A DNA stretch of 33,258 bases. Origin: Methylobacterium sp. J-077. Its GTDB lineage: Bacteria > Pseudomonadota > Alphaproteobacteria > Rhizobiales > Beijerinckiaceae. The DNA lies in the NCBI RefSeq assembly GCF_022829365.1, contig NZ_JAKSYJ010000128.1, forward strand, positions 1-33,258, given 5' to 3'. The position numbers and the translations under genes were made by a program. Below are positions 22,003 through 28,567 of the stretch, piece after piece (positions within the stretch are counted from its first letter, which is position 1; each line of letters starts with the position of its first letter). Under the pieces are notes generated by a model. That model ran no database searches and was not told where the DNA came from. It was given only the letters and a program-made list of their open reading frames with translations.

Positions 22003-22335
22003 CTAGCAGCCAGATCGGCAGGACGCAGACCGGACCAGGATATCGCTGTCGCCGATCGTCATGACGCTGATGAGCTGCGCCCCTCGCTTCCAGAGCATGG
22101 AGCAAGCCGCCGATCCGACCGGCGAGCAGTTCTCAGCTTCAGGATAGATCTCGCAGGTGCTTTCCCGGCGGTCGCATGCCCTGACTGATACAGGCGCCGG
22201 CTGCCAGCCTGATGTAAGGAGCGTGGCCCGCGCATCCGGGTAGAGGGTGTTGGGCGCGAACCGCGGTAGCTGCTCGGCCGCCTCCGTCCCACCGGCAGCG
22301 ACGACGAAGGCGAGAGCAGCGAGGGCTGTGCGCAT
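22003..22335 (-). CDS. secreted Cys-containing hypothetical protein
   Basis: A 110-residue precursor with a signal peptide (MRTALAALAFVVAAGGTEAA). The mature part has FAPNTLYPDARATLLTSGWQ, a feature of a widespread alphaproteobacterial family, and six Cys residues (RACDRRESTCEIYP; NCSPVGSAACSMLW; SASCRSGC) that could form disulfides in the periplasm. Function unknown. The adjacent interval 22336-22617 holds no gene except a hairpin. Confidence 0.75.
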   Translation of the reverse strand: MRTALAALAFVVAAGGTEAAEQLPRFAPNTLYPDARATLLTSGWQPAPVSVRACDRRESTCEIYPEAENCSPVGSAACSMLWKRGAQLISVMTIGDSDILVRSASCRSGC

Positions 22336-22487
22336 GGCGGGATGCTAGCATTTAGCGAGAGTGTGTCGAGGTACAGCACAACCCGAAGAGGAACTTTTAA
22401 CTACGTCCGCATCCATCTAATCCACACATCGCGCAGCCTTTAGGTCGAAAGCTTGCGCCGTGGTTAACCGACGAGTAATACAGAAAA

Positions 22488-22511
22488 CGGCCGGGCTTGA
22501 GTGCCCGGCCG
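22488..22511. terminator. strong hairpin, possible terminator
   Basis: CGGCCGGGC (22488-22496) and GCCCGGCCG (22503-22511) pair exactly. Read on the minus strand it is followed by TTTT, but no minus-strand gene ends just before it, so its owner is unclear. Confidence 0.5.
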
Positions 22512-22617
22512 TTGCAACCACCGGATCAACGGCGGCTTTAGTTCTCACACGCTTTTTGTTGCACGGGGGCGGTGCCCGCGTCAACCCGCCTAGACCGGTA
22601 TATAAGACGAGATCGAT

Positions 22618-22998
22618 ATGCCGAACGAAGTGTACTTTTTAGAGATCGTCGCCAAAAACGACTTGGAGGACACCGGCAACTTGAAAGCGCGGGTAATTTC
22701 TCAGGTGAAGTGCTGGTGCAAGCCGGGATTTCATGCCAAGCGCCTGCTCAAGTTCGTCCTGGTCACTCCGGAAACCCTTGACCAGCTTTTTGACCGGTTA
22801 GCGCCGATGTTGGAGAGCCTTAAGGACTCAGGCAGCATCGAGCGGTTCGTGTTGCACCCTGCCCCGTCTGCTGTTGTCACTGACCACGGTAAGATTGACG
22901 CGCTTGCTCACTATCTCCGGGCTGGGCAGGTAGAAGCCGCCGAGCGGAACAAGTCTCAGCGCTTGCGTCACCTTGAGGGGCGGCAGCGCCGGGTCTGA
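22618..22998 (+). CDS. 126-residue hypothetical protein
   Basis: Starts MPNEVYFLEIVAKNDLEDTG. The first half is beta/alpha with a Cys-x-Cys (KCWCKPGFHAKRLLKFVLVT), the second half helical (LDQLFDRLAPMLESLKDSGS; HYLRAGQVEAAERNKSQRLR). Lower GC than its neighbours. A TATATAAGACGAGAT stretch just upstream may be part of its promoter or binding site. No family recognised. The 300 bases after it hold an XRE relic on the other strand. Confidence 0.6.
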   Translation: MPNEVYFLEIVAKNDLEDTGNLKARVISQVKCWCKPGFHAKRLLKFVLVTPETLDQLFDRLAPMLESLKDSGSIERFVLHPAPSAVVTDHGKIDALAHYLRAGQVEAAERNKSQRLRHLEGRQRRV

Positions 22999-23231
22999 GT
23001 CCCGATACCAGACCTCATAAGCTGCACAGTCGTCCAGGTGCCGATCAAACCGCGCGGTGTGCGGGAGGCGCCTGAGCAGCCTGACGACGTTTAGCGCGAA
23101 TGACATGTCATCGCCTCACGTTCCTCCGGTTTCTGGTAACGATGCAGGCTTTATGCCCTATCGACTAGCGCGTCCAATCCGTACCGGTGACAGGTCGAAT
23201 GTCGCCGTCGTTGATACGGTCGTTGCGACCT

Positions 23232-23327
23232 CTATTCTTTCCGCAGCCGCACCCCCCGGTCCCTCGCCGTTCTCCTCAATGAAGATGACGCCGGCGGCTT
23301 CGAGGGCGGCTTCAACCCTCCGGCGAT
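23232..23327 (-). pseudogene. XRE regulator C-terminal relic
   Basis: The minus strand reads RRVEAALEAAGVIFIEENGE then GPG, the standard tail of many alphaproteobacterial XRE regulators. A run of six C (23252-23257) shifts the frame; with one fewer, it would end GPGVRLRKE and a stop at 23232. The helix-turn-helix part is missing. The start of the relic overlaps the end of the 23312 gene. Confidence 0.6.
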
Positions 23328-23587
23328 GGCTCGGCAGCTGCAGCACCGACTTCGGGGGCGGGGCCGGTATCAAGGGTATCTTCGCTGGTCAGCGCGCTGG
23401 CCCAGGCGCTTGCGATGAGGCGAACCTGTTCGATGGCCTCGGCACGTGTGAATGGCTCATCGCCTTCGTCGACACTACCATCTGACCAAGCGACGAACCC
23501 GGTGCGTCGGCCATTGGCATCCTCGACGCAAGCCGCGTCGTCAAGGATGCAGATGCGGAGTGGGAGCGTGAGACCGAGCGTAGGCAT
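23312..23587 (-). CDS. 91-residue hypothetical protein
   Basis: Starts MPTLGLTLPLRICILDDAAC. A beta-rich first half (ANGRRTGFVAWSDGSVDEGD) is followed by a helix (FTRAEAIEQVRLIASAWASA) and a Pro/Ala-rich tail. The frame on the opposite strand is Ser/Arg-rich and unconvincing. Codon use fits the background. It is on the same strand as the run of microproteins upstream (23665-24170) and may belong to their transcript. No family recognised. Confidence 0.5.
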   Translation of the reverse strand: MPTLGLTLPLRICILDDAACVEDANGRRTGFVAWSDGSVDEGDEPFTRAEAIEQVRLIASAWASALTSEDTLDTGPAPEVGAAAAEPSPEG

Positions 23588-23664
23588 GTAGACGACATAG
23601 AGCGCCTGAGTTCGGCTTCGACCGTCACGCCTTTGGCACCTTTTCTAAAGGGCGCCAGATGGCG

Positions 23665-23814
23665 TCATTTGAGCATCATGACGGCGCCGATAGCTATGAG
23701 CCCAGCCGCCACAACCAATAATGGAGCATTCTCGACTCCGAGCTGGTCCAGCACGTTCGAGGAAACCGCAGCCACGATGAAGACGCCTAAGCCCGTCGTG
23801 ATCGGCGACTTCAC
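23665..23814 (-). CDS. 49-residue two-helix membrane protein
   Basis: GTG-started frame MKSPITTGLGVFIVAAVSSN then VLDQLGVENAPLLVVAAGLI and AIGAVMMLK. Two hydrophobic helices, about 8-22 and 32-47, flank a short polar loop with the motif GVENA. Its length, topology and GVE(N/D)A-P motif match the 51-residue protein at 24697, which strengthens the case for both. The ribosome binding site is weak (GAGG overlaps the start). No known family. Confidence 0.5.
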   Translation of the reverse strand: MKSPITTGLGVFIVAAVSSNVLDQLGVENAPLLVVAAGLIAIGAVMMLK

Positions 23815-23853
23815 CTCAGCTGCCCTATCGGCCCTGACTGTTGTGCTGGCTCA

Positions 23854-23958
23854 TCACATTGCGTCCCACATCCAGACCGCTCCCATCATCGCCAGGCCGC
23901 CGCACAGCAATGCTACCACGATGTAGCGATGCAGGCGGTCGTACAGAGGGAGCGGCAT
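23854..23958 (-). CDS. 34-residue single-helix membrane peptide
   Basis: MPLPLYDRLHRYIVVALLCG then GLAMMGAVWMWDAM. A basic/aromatic N-terminus is followed by one strongly hydrophobic helix of about 20 residues. No clear ribosome binding site. It lies 40 bases upstream of the 49-residue membrane protein on the same strand, in a series of such peptides. Coding status is plausible from composition, not proven. Confidence 0.35.
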   Translation of the reverse strand: MPLPLYDRLHRYIVVALLCGGLAMMGAVWMWDAM

Positions 23959-24080
23959 CAAAGGAGGCCCGCAGAAGCGCATCCATCGTTGCCCATAGAC
24001 CGGGATCGGTCGCTAGCGGCAAAAGTTAAGGTTTCGTCAATTCAGAATTTGCGTGATCGCCAGGCCACAGGAACCAAAGA

Positions 24081-24170
24081 TCAGCCGATGCCGCGACCCG
24101 TCAGTCCACCGAGGACCAAGACGGTGACAATCGCGATCGCTACTACCGCAGCAATGAGGATGGCTCGCAT
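24081..24170 (-). CDS. 29-residue single-helix membrane peptide
   Basis: MRAILIAAVVAIAIVTVLVL then GGLTGRGIG: an Arg followed by an uninterrupted hydrophobic helix and a Gly-rich end. GGAG stands seven bases before the ATG. It resembles short membrane microproteins and also uncleaved signal sequences. It is the first of three hydrophobic peptides in a row on this strand. Confidence 0.4.
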   Translation of the reverse strand: MRAILIAAVVAIAIVTVLVLGGLTGRGIG

Positions 24171-24307
24171 CTGGCCACTCCGTGCTTGCCAACGGACATC
24201 AGCCTCGTGTGAGGCCGCCTTTGGTAATCAAGTGCTCAGCAAGGGTATCAGTTCGCGCTTTCTGGATCCTCGTAGTGTCGCACGTAGCGCTGGCTGGCGA
24301 GCATAGG

Positions 24308-24538
24308 TCAGACCGATTGGCTTGGGGTGAGATAGAGGCCGTGGTCCCGCACGTCGCGTAGGATCTCCTCGGCGTTGCCCATCGCAGTGATGCCGGAGCT
24401 ACCGATCATCTCCTCGACATCAAGCTTGTCCAAGCGCCGCCACAGCTGCGGGCTGCCAGGCAGGTTCGCTCCGTCACGGTCTGCGGTGGCCGCCAGCCGC
24501 GAACCGTCGACCTCGGCGAAGGTGTAGATGTGCTTCAC
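24308..24538 (-). CDS. 76-residue hypothetical protein
   Basis: GTG start, read MKHIYTFAEVDGSRLAATAD. A beta hairpin is followed by a helical part with LWRRLDKLDVEEMIGSSGIT and AEEILRDVRDHGLYLTP. Soluble, no Cys. The sequence reads as a normal folded protein with background codon use. No family recognised. It lies downstream of the XRE cassette on the same strand, 88 bases away. Confidence 0.55.
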   Translation of the reverse strand: MKHIYTFAEVDGSRLAATADRDGANLPGSPQLWRRLDKLDVEEMIGSSGITAMGNAEEILRDVRDHGLYLTPSQSV

Positions 24539-24625
24539 GGCCTACACACTCCGCATGTGGGTGGGCTATTTCACGTAGCCCTTCGCCTTCAGAGGCTCGG
24601 TGGTACGGCCTGCTCGCTCCAATGC

Positions 24626-24700
24626 CTACCCCTTCCGCTCCCGGAACCGGATCCCGGCCCCGCCGCCGTTCTCGGGGATGAACTCAAGGCCGGCAGTCAT
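24626..24700 (-). CDS. 24-residue peptide resembling a free XRE tail
   Basis: MTAGLEFIPENGGGAGIRFR then ERKG. The ATG overlaps the stop of the membrane protein gene by ATGA. The peptide is a clear match in pattern to the end of XRE regulators such as the one at 24849 (AAGVEFTNGGEPGVKLRRKD). It may be a relic of an XRE gene whose helix-turn-helix was lost, or a translated microprotein that could compete for the oligomerisation surface of the repressor. The second idea is inference. Confidence 0.4.
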   Translation of the reverse strand: MTAGLEFIPENGGGAGIRFRERKG

Positions 24701-24852
24701 GCTGATGGCCATGCTGTTGTGAGTAGCGTCGCTACAGCCGCGGCCACCAGGCAATCTGGAAGAGCGTCTTCGACGCCCGCAGCTTCCAAGGCCCGCGTCG
24801 AGCCGACGAAGATAAGGGCGATGCCCAGAGCCGATAGGCGGCGCCCGATCAC
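24697..24852 (-). CDS. 51-residue membrane protein coupled to XRE repressor
   Basis: GTG start in a GTGA overlap with the stop of the XRE gene, a typical coupling arrangement. The product is MIGRRLSALGIALIFVGSTR, ALEAAGVEDALPDCLVAAAV and ATLLTTAWPSA, with helices about 7-20 and 34-47 and a loop with GVEDALP. The same pattern occurs in the 49-residue protein at 23665 (LG, S, L, GVE-N/D-A, P, VAA at matching places). The family is unknown to me; small size and control by an XRE protein recall toxin or lysis peptides, without direct evidence. Confidence 0.55.
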   Translation of the reverse strand: MIGRRLSALGIALIFVGSTRALEAAGVEDALPDCLVAAAVATLLTTAWPSA

Positions 24853-25082
24853 ACGGGGTCCTTCCGGCGCAGTTTCACGCCGGGCTCGCCGCCGTTGGTG
24901 AACTCGACGCCGGCGGCCTCAAACACCTGCTGGATAGCCGTAAGTGTGGATGCCTTTGGGTCGGAGCTGCCGCGCTCGATGTTGTTGAGCCCCGTCGTCG
25001 AGATGCCGGCGCGCTTTGCGACCTCTGCCTGAGTGAGGCCGAGCATCGCTCTGGCACCGCGGATCTGCTCGGGCTTCAACAT
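24849..25082 (-). CDS. XRE-family transcriptional repressor
   Basis: A 77-residue single-domain regulator. The helix-turn-helix spans about residues 4-58 (MLKPEQIRGARAMLGLTQAE; VAKRAGISTTGLNNIERGSS; TLTAIQQVFEAAG) and is followed by the usual short tail VEFTNGGEPGVKLRRKD. It is divergent from the plus-strand operon starting at 25198; the intergenic region has palindromes typical of its operators. It is coupled at its end to a small membrane protein, which suggests that the repressor and the membrane protein are produced in fixed proportion. Confidence 0.88.
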   Translation of the reverse strand: MLKPEQIRGARAMLGLTQAEVAKRAGISTTGLNNIERGSSDPKASTLTAIQQVFEAAGVEFTNGGEPGVKLRRKDPV

Positions 25083-25112
25083 GCTGCAATCATAGCTGCA
25101 CTCGAGAAAATA

Positions 25113-25186
25113 TCAACTGCGGTGTTGACATCCTCAATCTCTGTGGCAATATCAAGCTCAGTTGATGCGATATCAACTCAGGTTGA
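25113..25186. promoter_or_regulatory. three palindromic operators of the XRE repressor
   Basis: TCAAC-N6-GTTGA at 25113-25128, TCAA-N6-TTGA at 25152-25165 and TCAAC-N4-GTTGA at 25173-25186 lie between the divergent XRE gene and the 25198 operon. The last two begin 21 bases apart, two turns of the helix, so bound dimers would lie on one face. Each is preceded by an A/T-rich ATATCAA context. Binding by the XRE protein is inferred. Confidence 0.65.
25125..25153 (+). promoter_or_regulatory. promoter of the 25198 operon, overlapping operators
   Basis: TTGACA at 25125-25130 and AATATC at 25148-25153 are 17 bases apart. The -35 box lies in the first operator and the -10 box touches the second, so repressor binding would block the polymerase. 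The -10 box is weak. Confidence 0.5.
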
Positions 25187-25197
25187 GGCCAAGCCTA

Positions 25198-25493
25198 TGT
25201 CTCGCCGCACCGTCTTTTGGACCACTATCGATCGCGCCGGCCGCGACAGCCGTCCGCAGATCCCGACCGGCCTGCTCAGCGCTCGCGGCCTCTGTCAGGG
25301 CTTCGCCCGCTTTCAGCGCCGCCCCTTCATCGTCGCCGGCAAGTTCGACCGCTCGGCCAACATGGCCGCCGCCGCGGTCGCCGCGACCAACCTGCAGGAG
25401 CGCCACGGCCTCACCCGCGCCGCCGCCCTGTCCACCGCCCTCAAGGCCGCCTGGCAGGCCGCCAAGATGGCCCGCACCGCCGCCGCGCACTGA
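25198..25493 (+). CDS. 98-residue basic protein, first gene of XRE-controlled operon
   Basis: Starts MSRRTVFWTTIDRAGRDSRP, twelve bases after the last operator. The protein is basic and Ala-rich, with a helical C-terminal half (NMAAAAVAATNLQERHGLTR; LSTALKAAWQAAKMARTAAA). No signal peptide; no known fold recognised. Position directly behind the repressor-controlled promoter suggests it is the first product made on induction. The next gene follows after 86 bases. Confidence 0.65.
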
Positions 25494-25579
25494 CCCCCTG
25501 ACCGCGCCGGACTGACTCCGGCCGGCACCCCTTCGCCACCACCGACCCACCGCCACGAGCCCCATCAGGAGCGCGAACG

Positions 25580-25861
25580 ATGTCCTATGCCCGCATCCCG
25601 AACTTCAGCCAGCCCGTCCCAGTGCGCAGCACCAGTGCCCGTACAGGTCGTCGCCAGATCCCGCGGGATCGCCGCTACCGCAACCTGCCCGACGAGACCC
25701 AGCCCGGCACGATCGAGGCCTGGGAGGCCGTCACCCCGGTTCGCCCCGACACGGCGCACAGCCGGTCCCTGCGCTTCCTCGACATCGCCGGTGAGCTGCT
25801 GGCTGCGGCCTTCATCATCGGCGGCGGCATGGTGCTGACCGGCCTCGCCACCCTGCTCTGA
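25580..25861 (+). CDS. 93-residue protein with C-terminal membrane helix
   Basis: Starts MSYARIPNFSQPVPVRSTSA after GGAGCG. The first ~65 residues are basic and hydrophilic; the end (FLDIAGELLAAAFIIGGGMV then LTGLATLL) is one membrane helix, so the protein should be tail-anchored with its N-terminus in the cytoplasm. No motif beyond that. Second gene of the operon. Confidence 0.6.
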   Translation: MSYARIPNFSQPVPVRSTSARTGRRQIPRDRRYRNLPDETQPGTIEAWEAVTPVRPDTAHSRSLRFLDIAGELLAAAFIIGGGMVLTGLATLL

Positions 25862-25918
25862 CCCCGACCCGCACCCGAGCGGGCCGGTCGCCCGCGCCCC
25901 TCACCCGAGGATCCCGCG

Positions 25919-26764
25919 ATGTCCTTCCGCACGTCCTTCCAGAAGCTGATCCGCCGCGATGCCGAGCGCCCGAGCCTCCGGGAGCGCGCTGCCGAGCTGC
26001 GTGGCACCTTGAGCCGCCGCACTGTCGTGGCTGGCTCCCTTGCTGTCGCTGCACCCCTGCCGGCGATTTCCGCGCCGATCGTGGCGACCCCCGCGCAGCC
26101 GCATCCCGACGCCGCCCTCGTGGCGCTCGGCGAGCGGTGGCTGCAAGCCCGTGCCGCGCAGGACGAGGCGATGGAGGCATGGGGCGTCGCCTACCGGCAG
26201 GTCTATGCCGTCATCAAGACCTGCCCGCCGGAACTGTTCTCGACCCGCGACGAGCGGTTTCAGGTGCTTGGCGGCTGGCGCTGGCCGACGCTCCTCGGTG
26301 TGAACCTCCGGCACGTCGCCCTCGATTGGGGCACGCCCGAGAGCCATACCGAGCAGGCGTGGACCGGCGAGGCACTGCGCATCGCCATCGCCCGCGCGGT
26401 CCCGATGCTCGGCCGAGGCGGCAAGACGCCGGGCCGGATCCGGCGCTGGAAGGCCATGCTGCCGATCGCCGATGCCTTCGATGCCCGGGTGGAGGCAGTC
26501 GAGGCCGCGACAGATCGCCGGCGCCTGGAGCGGGAACGCAGGGCAGCGGAGGACGCGTTCCGAGATCTGAACCGTGAAGTCGGCCAGCATGTCGCCACCA
26601 CCCCCGAAGGCATGGCCGCGCTGGTCCGCGTGATCAGCCGCTACCCCTGGAAGGATACGGGCGGCGCGTGGCCGAACCTGCTGCGCAGCGCCGCCAACGT
26701 CGCTGGCATCGACCCCGCCAGCCTCGACCACGAGAACGACAGCATCAACGACCGCCACGTCTGA
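25919..26764 (+). CDS. 281-residue hypothetical with RAAEL leader
   Basis: Starts MSFRTSFQKLIRRDAERPSL after GAGGATC. The N-terminal SLRERAAELRGTLSRR is shared in form with the next gene (DLKQRAAELKANLGKR). A segment SRRTVVAGSLAVAAPLPAIS follows at about 32-52 and looks like an internal Tat-type signal or a membrane anchor. The remainder is helical with Trp-rich stretches (WGVAYRQVYAVIKTCPPELF; WRWPTLLGVNLRHVALDWGT). Family not recognised. Third gene of the operon. Confidence 0.65.
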   Translation: MSFRTSFQKLIRRDAERPSLRERAAELRGTLSRRTVVAGSLAVAAPLPAISAPIVATPAQPHPDAALVALGERWLQARAAQDEAMEAWGVAYRQVYAVIKTCPPELFSTRDERFQVLGGWRWPTLLGVNLRHVALDWGTPESHTEQAWTGEALRIAIARAVPMLGRGGKTPGRIRRWKAMLPIADAFDARVEAVEAATDRRRLERERRAAEDAFRDLNREVGQHVATTPEGMAALVRVISRYPWKDTGGAWPNLLRSAANVAGIDPASLDHENDSINDRHV

Positions 26765-26834
26765 CGCCGCCACCGCGCGGCGCTCGACCTGCCGCGCCTC
26801 CTCCCCCTGATCCTGTGACCCATGGAGGCCGCCT

Positions 26835-27929
26835 GTGCCCTCTCTCAAGCTGTCCGCTCTGTTCCGGCGAGATCCTGACCGTACCGACCTTAAGCAACGC
26901 GCCGCCGAGCTGAAGGCCAATCTCGGCAAGCGCTCTCAGCAGCAGCCGAAGCCCGGCAGTGACGAGGCGAAGGCAGCATTCAAGGCGGCCTGCCACGAGC
27001 ACACCATCCGGACCCAGTTCGCCAACGGCTACCCCGAGCTGAAGCGCACCACCTTGGAGTGGTGGACGGCGAGCAGCCTGGGCAAGGCGCTGGAGACAGG
27101 CGAGCTGACGCCGGCCGAGTGCGCCCGCCTCTACCCGCTGGCGACCGAGCGCGAGCTGCGCATGGCCGAGATCGAGCACGAACTGAACCTCGGCGGCTTG
27201 TTCGCCCTGGCGTTCGCCGATGAATACCCCGCCACGCCCATGGCCGACGATCCGGATCCGATCCACGCTGTGATCGCGGAGAGCTACCGCGCCGAGGACG
27301 CGATGAAGGTGTTCGGGTTGGACCCGAATTCGACCTCGCGACCAAACTGGTTCCTGCGTGAGCGGGCGCTGACGGAGGCGCAGAGCGCAACGCGAGATGC
27401 CGTGTGGCGCACCACGCCGACCACCCGGGCCGGGCGCCTCGCCCTGGTCGACTACGCCCGGTTCCAGGTTGCGCTCTTCACGGGCAGCAGTGTCCAGGAT
27501 CCCGACTGCCCGGCCTACCTGTTCCGGGAGATCATGAGCGCCGTCACCGCGGCGTTCGAGGCTGACTGCGCCCCGGCGAGGGACACGGCCACGCATGACC
27601 TGTCCGGTTGCGACCTCGCCCAACTCGCCCGCCTCTATGAGACCTGGGAGGGCGTGTTCCACCACCTTACCGGCGCTGGCGCGATCCCGTGCTTCACATC
27701 GGATCGGCGCAGCGGCTTCACGCCGGCCGGCGAGGTTCTGGATCGCGAGTACGACCGGGCAGGGGCTTTCCTCAGTACCATCGCCGATGAGGTCCGGAGG
27801 CGCACGGCCGTGAGCGCCGACGACCGGCACGAGCGCCTGGGGGTGCTCATCCGGCACGAACTCAACACGAACGGCAGGCCGGTCGACGACGCCCTGCTGT
27901 CCGAGCTGAACGCTCAGCCTGATCACTGA
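26835..27929 (+). CDS. 364-residue hypothetical with RAAEL leader
   Basis: GTG start, six bases after GGAGG, product MPSLKLSALFRRDPDRTDLK. It shares its first ~40 residues in pattern with the preceding gene and then continues as a soluble helical protein (TTLEWWTASSLGKALETGEL; LYPLATERELRMAEIEHELN; CDLAQLARLYETWEGVFHHL). The shared N-terminus suggests a common recognition or packaging signal. No enzymatic motif. Fourth gene of the operon, 70 bases after the third. Confidence 0.65.
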   Translation: MPSLKLSALFRRDPDRTDLKQRAAELKANLGKRSQQQPKPGSDEAKAAFKAACHEHTIRTQFANGYPELKRTTLEWWTASSLGKALETGELTPAECARLYPLATERELRMAEIEHELNLGGLFALAFADEYPATPMADDPDPIHAVIAESYRAEDAMKVFGLDPNSTSRPNWFLRERALTEAQSATRDAVWRTTPTTRAGRLALVDYARFQVALFTGSSVQDPDCPAYLFREIMSAVTAAFEADCAPARDTATHDLSGCDLAQLARLYETWEGVFHHLTGAGAIPCFTSDRRSGFTPAGEVLDREYDRAGAFLSTIADEVRRRTAVSADDRHERLGVLIRHELNTNGRPVDDALLSELNAQPDH

Positions 27930-28010
27930 GCCCTCCCTTCCGTAGCCGTGCGTACCGCCCCGGCCGGATCCCGCCGGGCCTTCCCTTCATCGCGACCCGA
28001 GACCATCACC

Positions 28011-28412
28011 ATGGGCGACGTGCTCACCTTCACCCCGCGTCCGAAATCGGCTGCTTCGGAGGCCCTGGAGCCGTTGGCCGGTGGCGCCCTCCGGGCCAGC
28101 CTGGAGGATGCCGCCCAGGTCGCCCTCGACGCCGCAGACCGCATCATCGCCGTGCTTGACCGCATGGATGGAGATCCGGACCTAGAGGATGGAGCGGATG
28201 CCGAACCGTCCCTGGCCGCGCCCGAGAAACACGCCGGCAGTCAGGTTACGTGGCTGCGCGGCAACGATCGGGACCGCGAGGCCGAGGCGCCCGAGACCGT
28301 GCTGCCGGAAGTTGCAGCTGAGCAGCCCGACGCGATCATTCTTTCCTGGCGTGGCCGCGGCAACATCATCGCGGCTGTCGGTGTGGCACTGCTCGATATG
28401 GTTGGTGCCTGA
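28011..28412 (+). CDS. 133-residue hypothetical, last gene of operon
   Basis: Starts MGDVLTFTPRPKSAASEALE. An acidic middle (AVLDRMDGDPDLEDGADAEP) is followed by a hydrophobic end ILSWRGRGNIIAAVGVALLD-MVGA, which could be a membrane or interaction helix. The end is echoed at 31043-31120 beyond the next gene. The ATG was preferred over a start at 27948 because the extra N-terminus is Arg/Ser-rich. No family recognised. Confidence 0.6.
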   Translation: MGDVLTFTPRPKSAASEALEPLAGGALRASLEDAAQVALDAADRIIAVLDRMDGDPDLEDGADAEPSLAAPEKHAGSQVTWLRGNDRDREAEAPETVLPEVAAEQPDAIILSWRGRGNIIAAVGVALLDMVGA

Positions 28413-28567
28413 AACAGTATCCTTCAGTTTGTACAAGCTCTAGTTGCATTCATTGGCAGTGCTCATTCGATCACATGTACGAGATCTCAGGGCTGCGGAA
28501 GGCTTTGGATTTTTTCATACCTTTGTCGCTCAATAATATCTGCACGTGTGATGCGTATGGTGATGGG

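Noticed and set aside
23251..25082. Classical type II toxin-antitoxin system beside the XRE gene
   Set aside because: No RelE/HigB, HipA or other known toxin fold is encoded next to it; only small membrane proteins are present.
25901..26929. 342-codon minus-strand frame
   Set aside because: Shadow of the 281-residue protein gene; composition is that of antisense GC-rich DNA.
26745..27926. 393-codon minus-strand frame
   Set aside because: Shadow of the 364-residue protein gene, without domain or ribosome binding site.
28475..28567. Earlier start for the c-di-GMP protein
   Set aside because: MHYT proteins begin directly with the first membrane segment; the extra 31 residues contain untypical Cys and Asp and come from AT-rich leader DNA.
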